A stretch of 32,688 nucleotides of DNA. Origin: Candidatus Beckwithbacteria bacterium. Its GTDB lineage: Bacteria > Patescibacteriota > Microgenomatia > UBA1400 > UBA1449. A program made the translations under genes and the position numbers. The DNA lies in assembly GCA_012798485.1 (NCBI GenBank), contig JAAZND010000027.1, forward strand, positions 1-32,688, given 5' to 3'. A model generated the notes under the pieces. It searched no databases. It was not told the origin of the DNA and worked only from the letters and a program-made list of their open reading frames with translations. Numbering within the stretch: the stretch's first letter is position 1; the number at the start of each line of letters is the position of its first letter. Below are positions 13,982-21,999 of the stretch, piece by piece.

Positions 13982-15799
13982 ATGGCACTATTTTCTTTTC
14001 CTTTAGGAAAGGGGCGTAAACCAGAAACAAAAGACCCAGAACAACAACAACTCGAGGAGGCGCAAAACAAAATTACTAAAGGCTTAACCTCTATTCAAGA
14101 TATTATTGCCCCCCCCTCTATTGAGGTTGACTTTTCCGATCTCAAAATCGGACAACTTTTTTACCGCACTCTTTTTGTGGCTGGCTATCCCAGATTTGTT
14201 AGCGCCAACTGGTTGGCTCCATTAATTAACTTCGATCATCCTCTTTCCATTTCGATGTTTATTTACCCGGTTGATGGTAAGGGTATTTTAGATGAACTAA
14301 AAAAGAAAATTGGCGAAATGGAGGCAGAAATTCAAACCGACCTACAAAGAGGTAAGATTCCCGATATTTCTACTCAAGTTCAACTGGAAGACGCCAAAAA
14401 TCTTCAAGAACAACTTGCCAAGGGAGCTGAAAGATTTTTTCAATTTGGTTTGTATGTCACAATCCCGGCAGAAAGCAAGAAGGAGTTGGATTTTATTACC
14501 AAGCAAGTCCAGTCTAATCTTGGGGCGCTTTTGATTATTTCCAAACCTGCCACACTCCAAATGGAAGAGGCTTTCAAAACCACTATTCCCATCTGTGAAG
14601 ACAAGTTGCAAATTCATCGAAACATGGATACCACTTCTCTAGCTACCACCTTCCCCTTTACCTCTTCTGAGTTAACAGACAACAAGGGCATTATGTATGG
14701 CATTAACGCCCACAACGACTCTTTGATTATTTTTGACCGTTTTTCTCTAGAAAACGCTAATAGTGTGGTTTTTGCCAAATCCGGCGCGGGAAAGTCTTAT
14801 ACTATCAAACTTGAGGCATTAAGATCAATGTTTTTTGATACCGAAGTTATTGTTATTGATCCAGAAGCAGAATATAAAAATCTCTGTGAAATTGTGGGTG
14901 GTGAACATATCACTTTTTCTTTCAATTCTCCCGCAAAACTTAATCCTTTTGACCTTTCTCAAGTTTATGAAGAAGGCGAAAACGAATTAGGTTTAAAAAT
15001 TTTATCCCTACATTCCTTATTTAAAATTATTATGGGAGATATCACCCCCATTGAAGAAGCCATTCTTGATCGAGCCCTAGTTTTAACCTATAAACAGAAA
15101 GAGATAACTCCAGATCCACAAACCCAAAGCAAAGAACCACCACTTTTGGAAGATTTGTATAAGGTTTTAATTGGGATGGAAGAACAAAAAGCTGCTTCCA
15201 TGGCTGCTAGGATTGAAAAGTTTCTTAAAGGAAGTTTAAAGGGAATTATTGACCAACACTCAAATGTGGATCTTGGTAATCAGTTTACTGTTTTTGATAT
15301 TAAAGAGTTAAGCGATGAATTAAGACCAATCGCCATGTTTATCATTCTTGACTATATTTGGACAAAAGTTAAAAAAGATCTTAAAAAAAGACTTCTAATT
15401 GTAGATGAGGCATGGTATTTGATGAAATACCCAGATTCAGCCCTCTTCCTTTATGGAATGGCAAAAAGAGCAAGAAAATATTATTTGGGGGTCACAACCA
15501 TCACTCAAGATGTTGAGGATTTTTTAGCTACCGATATGGGCAAGGCCATTGTCACCAACTCCTCTATTCAGGTTTTAATGAAACAATCCAGCGCAGCTAT
15601 TGATAAACTAGTTAAGGTTTTTTACCTTTCTCAGGGAGAGAAAAATCTACTTTTGTCGGCTGGCGTTGGTGAGGGTTTGTTTTTTGCTGGAGCCAACCAT
15701 GTGGCCATGAGGGTGGTTGCCTCTCCAGAAGAGCATCGGTTAATCACCTCAAACCCACAGGAAATTTTGGAAACAAAACAAGCAACCAACTATGGTTAA
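13982..15799 (+). CDS. VirB4/TraC-family T4SS ATPase
   Basis: 605 residues from ATG 13982. An upstream in-frame ATG at 13904 lies in the previous gene and adds no family-like sequence. Walker A KSGAGKSYT is near residues 265-275, and Walker B LLIVDEAW near 471-478 is followed by ARKYYLGVTTITQDVEDFL, the typical VirB4 arginine and glutamine region. VirB4 proteins are hexameric ATPases powering pilus biogenesis and substrate transfer at the inner membrane. It is the third gene of a tight plus-strand operon with the PrgI and TraC-N-like genes, and overlaps the convergent dnaN stop by 4 bp. Pilin-like partners are encoded at 29510-32679. Confidence 0.92.
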   Translation: MALFSFPLGKGRKPETKDPEQQQLEEAQNKITKGLTSIQDIIAPPSIEVDFSDLKIGQLFYRTLFVAGYPRFVSANWLAPLINFDHPLSISMFIYPVDGKGILDELKKKIGEMEAEIQTDLQRGKIPDISTQVQLEDAKNLQEQLAKGAERFFQFGLYVTIPAESKKELDFITKQVQSNLGALLIISKPATLQMEEAFKTTIPICEDKLQIHRNMDTTSLATTFPFTSSELTDNKGIMYGINAHNDSLIIFDRFSLENANSVVFAKSGAGKSYTIKLEALRSMFFDTEVIVIDPEAEYKNLCEIVGGEHITFSFNSPAKLNPFDLSQVYEEGENELGLKILSLHSLFKIIMGDITPIEEAILDRALVLTYKQKEITPDPQTQSKEPPLLEDLYKVLIGMEEQKAASMAARIEKFLKGSLKGIIDQHSNVDLGNQFTVFDIKELSDELRPIAMFIILDYIWTKVKKDLKKRLLIVDEAWYLMKYPDSALFLYGMAKRARKYYLGVTTITQDVEDFLATDMGKAIVTNSSIQVLMKQSSAAIDKLVKVFYLSQGEKNLLLSAGVGEGLFFAGANHVAMRVVASPEEHRLITSNPQEILETKQATNYG

Positions 15800-16899
15800 T
15801 CCAGTTTTACGGGCATAATAATGTGTAATAAATTCTTGTCTTCTTTATTTCTTAAAACCACAGGGGCTAAGCTACCATTAAAAGTAATTTCGGTTATGCC
15901 ATTTTCCACCAGATTGAAAAAGTCCAAGAGATAATGAAAGTTAAAACCCACAATTAAACCATCCCCCTCTTGATTTATATCCACAGAAACCTCCCCTTCT
16001 CCACTAAAATTTGCCTGGGTCAACATTTTTAACTTTTTTTTCTCAATTTCCCACTTTACAATATTGGCGCTTTGTCTTGCAAACACCGCCATTTGTTTAA
16101 CCGCAAAAAGAAGGTCTTCTTTGTCTCCGGTAATTTTTAAAGAAAAACTTTCGGGAATAATTTTGCGAAAATTAGGATAGTCTCCTTGTAAAATTCTGAT
16201 AGAAACAATCCTATCTTCTCCCCTGATCCACAATTGTCCTTGTGTCTTATCAAATCCCAAGCTAATGTTTTCACCTTCAATATCTTTGATAATTTCCAGA
16301 AGTAATTTGGCTGGAATCACTAAATCTCTTTCCCACCCCCCTTCAAATTCAAGAGAGCTCAAACTCAACCTGAATCCATCGGTTCCAATTAATTGCAACA
16401 AGTTGCCCTCTTGATGGAAAAGGATACCTGTCAAGATTGGTCTAGAATCGTCGGTAGCCACAGAAGGGGTGGTTTTTTTTAGGGCCTCATTAAATTTTTC
16501 TGCTTTAATAAGAATTTTTTGTTCGGTTTCTTCTATTTTAAAATCCGGGTAGTCATTAAAATCAACCAAAGGGAAACTAGCCTTGCTTTGCTTTTGTTCT
16601 ACAATAATCTTATCTTTGGTAAAATTTAAAAAAACCACTCCATCTCTCAATGTTTGTAAGTATTCCAAGATTGTGCCCACATTAATAGCATAAACCCCTT
16701 CTTTGCCTTTTTCCTTATTTTCAATCTTGACATTAACCATGATGGCGGAGTTTAGATCGGTGGCTCTTATTTCCAGGTTGTTGTTTTTGATTTTAAGTAA
16801 GGCGTTGTTTAGAATGGGTAATTGAGGATTATTTTTAATGATTCTTAGACTAATTTGTAACGCCTTTTTAAAACTAGAATTATTTAAAGATATTTTCAT
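15796..16899 (-). CDS. dnaN: DNA polymerase III sliding clamp (beta subunit)
   Basis: 367 residues, normal length, three similar clamp domains. Recognisable parts include TDLNSAIMV (about 47-55), ATDDSRPILTGILF at the start of domain 2, LIGTDGFRLSL, and the C-terminal LLHIIMPVKLD, the usual end of the clamp (MPM/V-R/KL). It encircles DNA and tethers DNA polymerase III. SD AGGAAG lies 6 bp before the ATG. It follows dnaA on the same strand across the putative origin, the classical bacterial order, and converges on virB4. Confidence 0.97.
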   Translation of the reverse strand: MKISLNNSSFKKALQISLRIIKNNPQLPILNNALLKIKNNNLEIRATDLNSAIMVNVKIENKEKGKEGVYAINVGTILEYLQTLRDGVVFLNFTKDKIIVEQKQSKASFPLVDFNDYPDFKIEETEQKILIKAEKFNEALKKTTPSVATDDSRPILTGILFHQEGNLLQLIGTDGFRLSLSSLEFEGGWERDLVIPAKLLLEIIKDIEGENISLGFDKTQGQLWIRGEDRIVSIRILQGDYPNFRKIIPESFSLKITGDKEDLLFAVKQMAVFARQSANIVKWEIEKKKLKMLTQANFSGEGEVSVDINQEGDGLIVGFNFHYLLDFFNLVENGITEITFNGSLAPVVLRNKEDKNLLHIIMPVKLD

Positions 16900-17194
16900 A
16901 TTTTACTTCCTTTTCTTATTTTAACTTTTGAACAATTTATTATAAACGATAAAAAACAAAAACATATATATTTATATTAGTAGTTATTAGCAGGCTTGTG
17001 GATATGTTGAAAAAAGCATTTTTTCAGGCTTTAATAACTGTGGAAAACTGGTTGACAAGTTGTTTAAAAGATTTTTTACTTTTTTAAAATTATTCCCTTC
17101 TTTTCCACAAAAACAAGCAGGTTGTTTAAAAAACACAACGTTTTTCAACAGTTTTTCTACAAAATTTCAACACCTTATCCACAAGTTATCAACA
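16900..17194. other. Probable replication origin (oriC), dnaA-dnaN gap
   Basis: This 295-bp AT-rich gap holds a perfect DnaA box TTATCCACA (17175-17183), TTATCAACA (17186-17194), TTTTCCACA (17101-17109), and reverse-strand boxes TGTGGAAAA (17039-17047) and TGTGGATAT (16997-17005). Reading minus from the last box: box, GC-richer AGCCTG, then CTAATAACTACTAATA (about 16975-16990), resembling the DnaA-trio element that loads DnaA on single strands. A nearly pure A/T stretch follows (about 16940-16974), a good unwinding candidate. This box, GC spacer, trio, AT-rich order is the known basal unwinding architecture. Gene order supports origin identity. Confidence 0.75.
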
Positions 17195-18595
17195 CTAACC
17201 ATAAATTTTCTGTCTTAAGCTTGAGATTTCCTCTCTAATATTTTCTGATTTATTGGCCAATTTATCAATTTTTTCCACAGCATGCATCACGGTTGTGTGA
17301 TCTCTTCCTCCAAACATCATACCAATTTCTGTATATGGCATATTAAGATCGTGTTTTAATAAATACATCGCAAACTGCCTTGGAACCACAATTGGCTTAC
17401 TTCTTTTGGGACCATAAAGAGCGTTAATTGATAAATCAAAATATTTTGACACCCCACTCACTATTTCTTTGGGATTAATATAAACCCTGGGTTTTAAGTT
17501 TTTTTCAGCTGGAATTTCTTGATTGAGTTTTTGCAAAACTATATTTTTTAATGTTTCTGTGGGCTTTATTTCTTGGATAGCGTAAACTTGACTTAAAAAC
17601 CCCTGGAGCTTTCTGGTAGAGGTAATATGTTTGGCAATAATTTGGGCAATATCCATAGGTAAATCTTTTTGCATTTGTTTGGCTTTAATTAATAAAATAG
17701 CTGTTCTTAGTTCAAAATTGGGGGTCTGAATATCGATAGTCAATCCCTCTTCAAATCTTGACCTAAGCCTGTCTTCTAGGAGCTTAATTTCGTGGGGAGG
17801 GCGATCCGAGGTTAGAATTATCTGGCCGCCAGCTGCCCTAATTTCATTAAAGGTGTGGAAAAATTCTTCTTGGACTGTATTTTTGCCGGCAATAAATTGA
17901 ATATCATCAATCAAAAGAATATTAACTTTACGATATTTGTTTCGAAACTTGGGTGTGTTTTTTCCTCTGATAGCCTCAATAATTTCATTGGTAAAGGTTT
18001 CACTCATACAATACTTTAGTTTGGTTTCTGGTTCGTTTTGTAAAATACGAATAGCCACCGCCTGCATAAGGTGAGTTTTTCCCACCCCAACATCCCCATA
18101 TAAAAATAAAGGATTGTAGGCTTTCCCTGGATTTTTGGCTACTGCAATGGCTGCAGCATAAGCCACTTCATTGGTTGGAGAAACAGCAAAATTTTCAAAA
18201 GTATAATCCTTGTTTAGCCCCCCCCTACTAATATTGTTTTTCAAAATATTATCTTGATTTTGTTGTTTGAGGTAATTTTCTGTTGCCTCACTAAATAAAG
18301 GGGTTTCTTGGCCTAGTGAATTGTTTTTGGGGCTTATTTCCTCTTCAATGATTAAATTAATAACACACTGAGAATTTAAAATTAGGCCCAGTGTTTGATG
18401 AAGACTTTTTAAATATTTCCCCTCCAATGTTTGTTTTATAAAGGCATTGGGGCTGGCGATAGTGACAATTTTATTCTCTCCATTTTCCTCAACTGTTTTG
18501 AGGTGGGTGTTTTTAAAAAACAAATTAACAGGGGTATTTCCCAACTCTAGTTCTAATTGTTTAATGGTTTTTTGCCAGACATCATTGTAGTCCAT
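17195..18595 (-). CDS. dnaA: Chromosomal replication initiator DnaA
   Basis: 466 residues with the four-domain layout: an N-terminal DnaB/self-interaction domain (about 1-90), a variable linker (about 95-130), an AAA+ domain with Walker A GDVGVGKTHL (near 166-175) and Walker B LLIDDIQFIAG, and a C-terminal DNA-binding domain with the signature YTEIGMMFGGRDHTTVMHA. It binds DnaA boxes and opens the origin. A perfect box (18617-18625) just upstream of its start suggests autoregulation. It is divergent from rpmH, the widespread rpmH/dnaA arrangement. Confidence 0.98.
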   Translation of the reverse strand: MDYNDVWQKTIKQLELELGNTPVNLFFKNTHLKTVEENGENKIVTIASPNAFIKQTLEGKYLKSLHQTLGLILNSQCVINLIIEEEISPKNNSLGQETPLFSEATENYLKQQNQDNILKNNISRGGLNKDYTFENFAVSPTNEVAYAAAIAVAKNPGKAYNPLFLYGDVGVGKTHLMQAVAIRILQNEPETKLKYCMSETFTNEIIEAIRGKNTPKFRNKYRKVNILLIDDIQFIAGKNTVQEEFFHTFNEIRAAGGQIILTSDRPPHEIKLLEDRLRSRFEEGLTIDIQTPNFELRTAILLIKAKQMQKDLPMDIAQIIAKHITSTRKLQGFLSQVYAIQEIKPTETLKNIVLQKLNQEIPAEKNLKPRVYINPKEIVSGVSKYFDLSINALYGPKRSKPIVVPRQFAMYLLKHDLNMPYTEIGMMFGGRDHTTVMHAVEKIDKLANKSENIREEISSLRQKIYG

Positions 18596-18616
18596 AATGG
18601 CTTGAACATACCAAAG

Positions 18617-18625
18617 TTATCCACA
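18617..18625 (+). promoter_or_regulatory. DnaA box upstream of dnaA
   Basis: Perfect TTATCCACA, 22 bp before the dnaA start codon; a weaker GTTTCCACA follows at 18640-18648. Likely autoregulatory or an accessory origin site. Confidence 0.65.
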
Positions 18626-18666
18626 CAAAGTCAAGAGGAGTTTCCACAAAAAATGTTTTTTATTAG

Positions 18667-18694
18667 TTTTCATTTTAAAATAAGATGTTATAAT
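18667..18694 (+). promoter_or_regulatory. Probable promoter of the rpmH-rnpA-yidC-jag operon
   Basis: TTTTCA (18667-18672), a 16-bp spacer and a perfect TATAAT (18689-18694). The leader of about 90 nt contains a 6-bp AAGTAC/GTACTT hairpin (18729-18751) followed by six T (18753-18758), possibly a weak attenuator. Confidence 0.5.
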
Positions 18695-18793
18695 AAGTTT
18701 TATAAATAAAATGTTTTTAGTTAGGTCAAAGTACTAAGACGAAAAGTACTTATTTTTTATCGCTTTTTGTTTTTTGTATTTTGTTTTTAAAAA

Positions 18794-18952
18794 GTGCCAA
18801 AAAGAGTTTATCAACCAAAAAAAATTAAACGTATTCGTACTCATGGATTTTTGAAAAGACTTAGTATGGCTTCGGGCTTGGATGTTTTAAAAAGAAGAAG
18901 AGCCAAAGGAAGAGCGAAACTAACGGTTGCCAAAAAATTAAAACAAAAATAA
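18794..18952 (+). CDS. rpmH: 50S ribosomal protein L34
   Basis: 52 residues from a GTG start: [19 protein letters not shown], then [19 protein letters not shown]. This is the unmistakable L34 sequence (usual KRTFQPSNxKRxRxHGFRxRM). The protein is about 6 residues longer than the bacterial norm, with a lysine-rich C-terminal tail, and the usual R-x-M after HGF is LKRL. First gene of the plus-strand operon diverging from dnaA; rnpA starts 7 bp after its stop. Confidence 0.95.
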   Translation: MPKRVYQPKKIKRIRTHGFLKRLSMASGLDVLKRRRAKGRAKLTVAKKLKQK

Positions 18953-18959
18953 TTAATTA

Positions 18960-19301
18960 ATGCCCTTTGTTTTTACCAAACTACCAAATGATTTGATTTA
19001 TGTGGTTTTAAAAAGTGGTAAAGCAGTTGATTTCACCAATTTTTATTTTAAGTATATAAGCAATCAAGAAATGGGTCTTAGGTGGCAAGTAGTTTTTTCC
19101 TTAAAAATAGATAAAAGAGCTTGTGTACGCAACAAGAACAAGCGAATTGTGAAAGAGTGCGTTAGAATGGCTCTAGTAAATGCTAGAACCAATAAAAATC
19201 TTGATTTATTGATTGTTATAAAAAAAAGAATTGATCTGCTTGATTTTAAAACAATAAAAACTGAAATAGGGCAAGGGATTAACAAACTTAATTATCTTTA
19301 A
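18960..19301 (+). CDS. rnpA: Ribonuclease P protein component
   Basis: 113 residues, normal size. The RNA-binding signature RNKNKRIVKECVR (57-69) matches the conserved RNRxKRxxRExFR of RnpA. It assists the RNase P RNA in maturing tRNA 5' ends. Position between rpmH and yidC is the canonical one. Start at ATG 18960, directly after rpmH. Confidence 0.93.
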   Translation: MPFVFTKLPNDLIYVVLKSGKAVDFTNFYFKYISNQEMGLRWQVVFSLKIDKRACVRNKNKRIVKECVRMALVNARTNKNLDLLIVIKKRIDLLDFKTIKTEIGQGINKLNYL

Positions 19302-19399
19302 AATTAGACTTGTATTAAGATAATAGCTGCTCAAAATTATCAAAAAATTAATATTATTTATTATAGTTTGTTAGAATTATTTTTTAATAAACCACAACT

Positions 19400-20182
19400 T
19401 TGAATATTTGGTACCTTTTTCTTTACCAACCCCTTGTTAATATTTTAATTTTTGCTTACTTAGCTCTGGGAAATAACTTGGGGCTTGCTATTATTGCCAT
19501 TACCGTTTTAATTAGAATAGCCTTAGTTCCCTTGACAAAGCCCAGTATGGATTCTGCTGCTAAAATGCAGCAACTTCAACCAGAAATAGCAAAATTAAAA
19601 GAGCAGTATAAGGATGATAAACAAGGACTGGCTCAGGCTCAGATGGATTTGTATAAAAAATACAATATAAATCCTTTTGGTGGGCTTGTACCAGTGATTG
19701 TGCAGTTTGTCATTTTGATTGCTTTATTTCAAGCTTTTAACAATGTTTTAAAAACAGATATTGTTATTAACGAATTAAATGGGGTTTTGTATCCATTTTT
19801 AAAATTAGCTGAAAACATTAAACTTAACACCAATTTTTTGTATTTAGATTTAACTAAACCAGATGTTTTCCCTTTACCGTTTAAAATCGGGCCATTGGCT
19901 GTTTTTCCGGGATTTTTTCTAATTCTGGCTGCTGTTTCACAATATTTTTCTTCCAAACTAATGACACCTGCCTTACCCAAGCAAACAGAAAGAAAATTAA
20001 CAGATCAAGAAGAAATGACCACGAGCATGCAAAAACAAATGACATTGTTAATGCCAATTATGACCCTGATTATTGGTTTAAATTTTGCCTCTGGTTTGGT
20101 TTTGTATTGGGTGACTTTTTCTCTTGTGATGATTGCACAGCAATTAATTAGTAAAAACAAAAAGAAGTTAAAAATTAATTAG
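19400..20182 (+). CDS. yidC: Membrane protein insertase YidC/Oxa1
   Basis: 260 residues from a TTG start, the short form without the large Gram-negative periplasmic domain. LGLAIIAITVLIRIALVPLTK carries the conserved groove arginine (R39), a cytoplasmic helical hairpin follows (about 50-80, MQQLQPEIAKLKEQY), then NPFGGLVPVIVQFVILIALFQ and two further helices near 170-190 and 215-250. It inserts and folds membrane proteins, alone or with SecYEG. About 98 bp separate it from rnpA, and it is followed by jag as in Firmicutes. Confidence 0.95.
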   Translation: MNIWYLFLYQPLVNILIFAYLALGNNLGLAIIAITVLIRIALVPLTKPSMDSAAKMQQLQPEIAKLKEQYKDDKQGLAQAQMDLYKKYNINPFGGLVPVIVQFVILIALFQAFNNVLKTDIVINELNGVLYPFLKLAENIKLNTNFLYLDLTKPDVFPLPFKIGPLAVFPGFFLILAAVSQYFSSKLMTPALPKQTERKLTDQEEMTTSMQKQMTLLMPIMTLIIGLNFASGLVLYWVTFSLVMIAQQLISKNKKKLKIN

Positions 20183-20210
20183 CTTAAATTCTGAAGCTTA
20201 GAATTTAAGC
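20182..20210 (+). other. Strong RNA hairpin between yidC and jag
   Basis: GCTTAAATTCT (20182-20192) and AGAATTTAAGC (20200-20210) form a perfect 11-bp helix with a 7-nt loop. It begins at the last base of the yidC stop and ends 11 bp before the jag start. No T tract follows, so it is not an intrinsic terminator; processing, mRNA stability or control of jag translation are options. Confidence 0.6.
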
Positions 20211-20221
20211 ATTAAAACAAT

Positions 20222-20674
20222 ATGGCAACAGAAATTGTAGAAAGTTTGCAAAAAATCTGCAAAGACTTATTGGAAAAATTAGAAATAAAAGGAAAAATAA
20301 CAATTGAACAAGGTGATGAACGCTATTTGGTTAACTTTGAAGCTGAGGAAACAGGAATGCTGATTGGTTATCATGGAGAAAATATTGAAGCTATTCAAGT
20401 GGTTTTAACCCAGATGATTTATCATCAAACCAAGCAATGGATCCGTATTGATGTTAACGTGGGTGATTACTGGCAGAAAAGAGAAGAAAAATTAAAAGCC
20501 ATGGCTGATCGAGCAGTAGAAGAGGTTTTGTTTTCCAATAAAAGTTGTACTATGCCAGAGATGACAAGCAAGGAAAGAAGAATTGTGCATCTTTATCTTA
20601 AGGAAAAAGTCGAAGTTAAGACCGAGTCTGTGGGTGAGGGTGAGGCAAGAAGATTGGTGATTTTCCCTCAGTAA
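20222..20674 (+). CDS. Jag/KhpB-like KH-R3H RNA-binding protein
   Basis: 150 residues. A KH-type core with MLIGYHGENIEAIQ (about 46-59) is followed by an R3H domain with MTSKERRIVHLYLKEK and EGEARRLVIFP at the end. The usual N-terminal Jag_N domain is absent, which makes it shorter than the Bacillus SpoIIIJ-associated protein. KhpB/Jag proteins bind many RNAs and affect cell-envelope growth and division. Placement directly after yidC is the classical context. Confidence 0.9.
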   Translation: MATEIVESLQKICKDLLEKLEIKGKITIEQGDERYLVNFEAEETGMLIGYHGENIEAIQVVLTQMIYHQTKQWIRIDVNVGDYWQKREEKLKAMADRAVEEVLFSNKSCTMPEMTSKERRIVHLYLKEKVEVKTESVGEGEARRLVIFPQ

Positions 20675-20706
20675 TTTCTTTTGTCTGCAAAATGGGTTAA
20701 AATGAA

Positions 20707-20736
20707 AGAGTGTTTTTTTACAAACACTCTTTTTTT
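20707..20736 (+). terminator. Intrinsic terminator after jag
   Basis: AGAGTGTTT (20707-20715) pairs with AAACACTCT (20722-20730), 9 bp with a 6-nt loop, followed by six more T up to 20736. It ends the rpmH-to-jag operon but touches the ATG of the next gene at 20737, so it may instead act on that gene's leader. Confidence 0.75.
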
Positions 20737-21984
20737 ATGAAAATCAATTTAACAGATTTTAAAACTAGAATATTTATCAATACTTCCTCTCAATTACTAT
20801 CCAGAGGTTTTATTATCCTCACCAGTCTTTTAACTACTCTACTACTTAGGCGTTATCTTGGACAAAGCGGCTATGGTTTGTATGTTTACATTTTAAATTT
20901 TGTGATGCTTTTGGTAGCCTTTACTGATATGGGATTACACTTAACCACAGTTAGAGAAGTGGCTGTTAAAGAGGAAAAAGAAAAAACTTTAGGAACAGCT
21001 GTGTTTGTTAGTGTTTTACTGCTTTTTTTAGTTTTAGTTTTTTTATTATTATTTTTTCAACTTGATTTATTGCCAACCAACATCAAGTCTTCTTTGTTAA
21101 TTTTAGTTTTTTTATTTAGCTTTTTGGCCCTGAAGGAGATTTTTGTTACTGTTTTACATTCTCTGGAGAAATTATATTTAAGTAGTTTTTTAAGTCTTAT
21201 TTTTGGAGTGATTCAATTACTAACTATAGCTTTAGTTATTTTAAGCAAAAAAGGAATATGGGAAGTTTTTCTTTACAATCTTATTGGTTTTGCTTTGGTT
21301 TTAATTATCAATTTTCTTTTAATGTTTCGAAAAAAATTATTTGTTTTTAATTTTAATTTAAAACAAGCTAAAGGTTTATTTTTTAAAGCCGTGCCCTTAG
21401 GTGGAATGCTGGTTTTATTTACCATTTATTCAAAAATAGATACTTTGCTTATTGAGCATTTTTATTCTGTGGCAGAAGTTGGGGTTTATGGGTTGTGCTA
21501 CAAAATTTACGATAATCTGGTTTTACCAGCAGCTTTTTTAATGAATGCTTTTTTACCAGAATTTAGTAAGCTGGTTAACAAAGACAGAATCGCCTTACTG
21601 AAAATTAGTAAGGTTAGCGCTTTTATTTTACTTGCTACATCTATTGTTTTGTTTGTTATCGTTTATTTGTTGTCTCCTTTTATTTTTAAGATTTTAACAG
21701 GCGAGAGTGGGGGACCAGAAGTTTTGATTTTAAGAGTTTTAGCCATTTCTTTATTTTTTGCCTATCTTAATCATTTAACCGGCTATTTAATTATAGCCTT
21801 GGGAAAACAGATTGTTTCTCTAAAAATTTCTATATTAGCATTACTTTTCAACTTTGTTTTCAACTGGTTTTTTCTCCCGGTTTACGGGATTGTGGCAAGC
21901 GCGGCGATTACTGCTTTGACGGAATTTTTGGTTTTGTTTTTTTCATTTCTTGCCATCAGAAAAAGTTTTATAAAAGTTGATTAA
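20737..21984 (+). CDS. Wzx-like polysaccharide flippase
   Basis: About 415 residues from ATG 20737; an upstream GTG (20710) would start inside the terminator hairpin and was not used. Twelve or more hydrophobic helices with the family N-terminus SSQLLSRGFIILTSLL and LRRYLGQSGYGLYVY, typical of the polysaccharide transport family of the MOP superfamily (oligosaccharide flippases). It would flip lipid-linked sugar units across the membrane. The O-antigen-ligase-like gene follows after 15 bp. The MurJ lipid II flippase is a related option but the N-terminus fits Wzx better. Confidence 0.85.
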   Translation: MKINLTDFKTRIFINTSSQLLSRGFIILTSLLTTLLLRRYLGQSGYGLYVYILNFVMLLVAFTDMGLHLTTVREVAVKEEKEKTLGTAVFVSVLLLFLVLVFLLLFFQLDLLPTNIKSSLLILVFLFSFLALKEIFVTVLHSLEKLYLSSFLSLIFGVIQLLTIALVILSKKGIWEVFLYNLIGFALVLIINFLLMFRKKLFVFNFNLKQAKGLFFKAVPLGGMLVLFTIYSKIDTLLIEHFYSVAEVGVYGLCYKIYDNLVLPAAFLMNAFLPEFSKLVNKDRIALLKISKVSAFILLATSIVLFVIVYLLSPFIFKILTGESGGPEVLILRVLAISLFFAYLNHLTGYLIIALGKQIVSLKISILALLFNFVFNWFFLPVYGIVASAAITALTEFLVLFFSFLAIRKSFIKVD

Positions 21985-21999
21985 CAACTTGAGGGTTTT

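Noticed and set aside
18729-18758. Hairpin plus T tract in the rpmH leader as a true terminator
   Set aside because: Only 6 AT-rich pairs with an 11-nt loop; recorded as a possible weak attenuator only.
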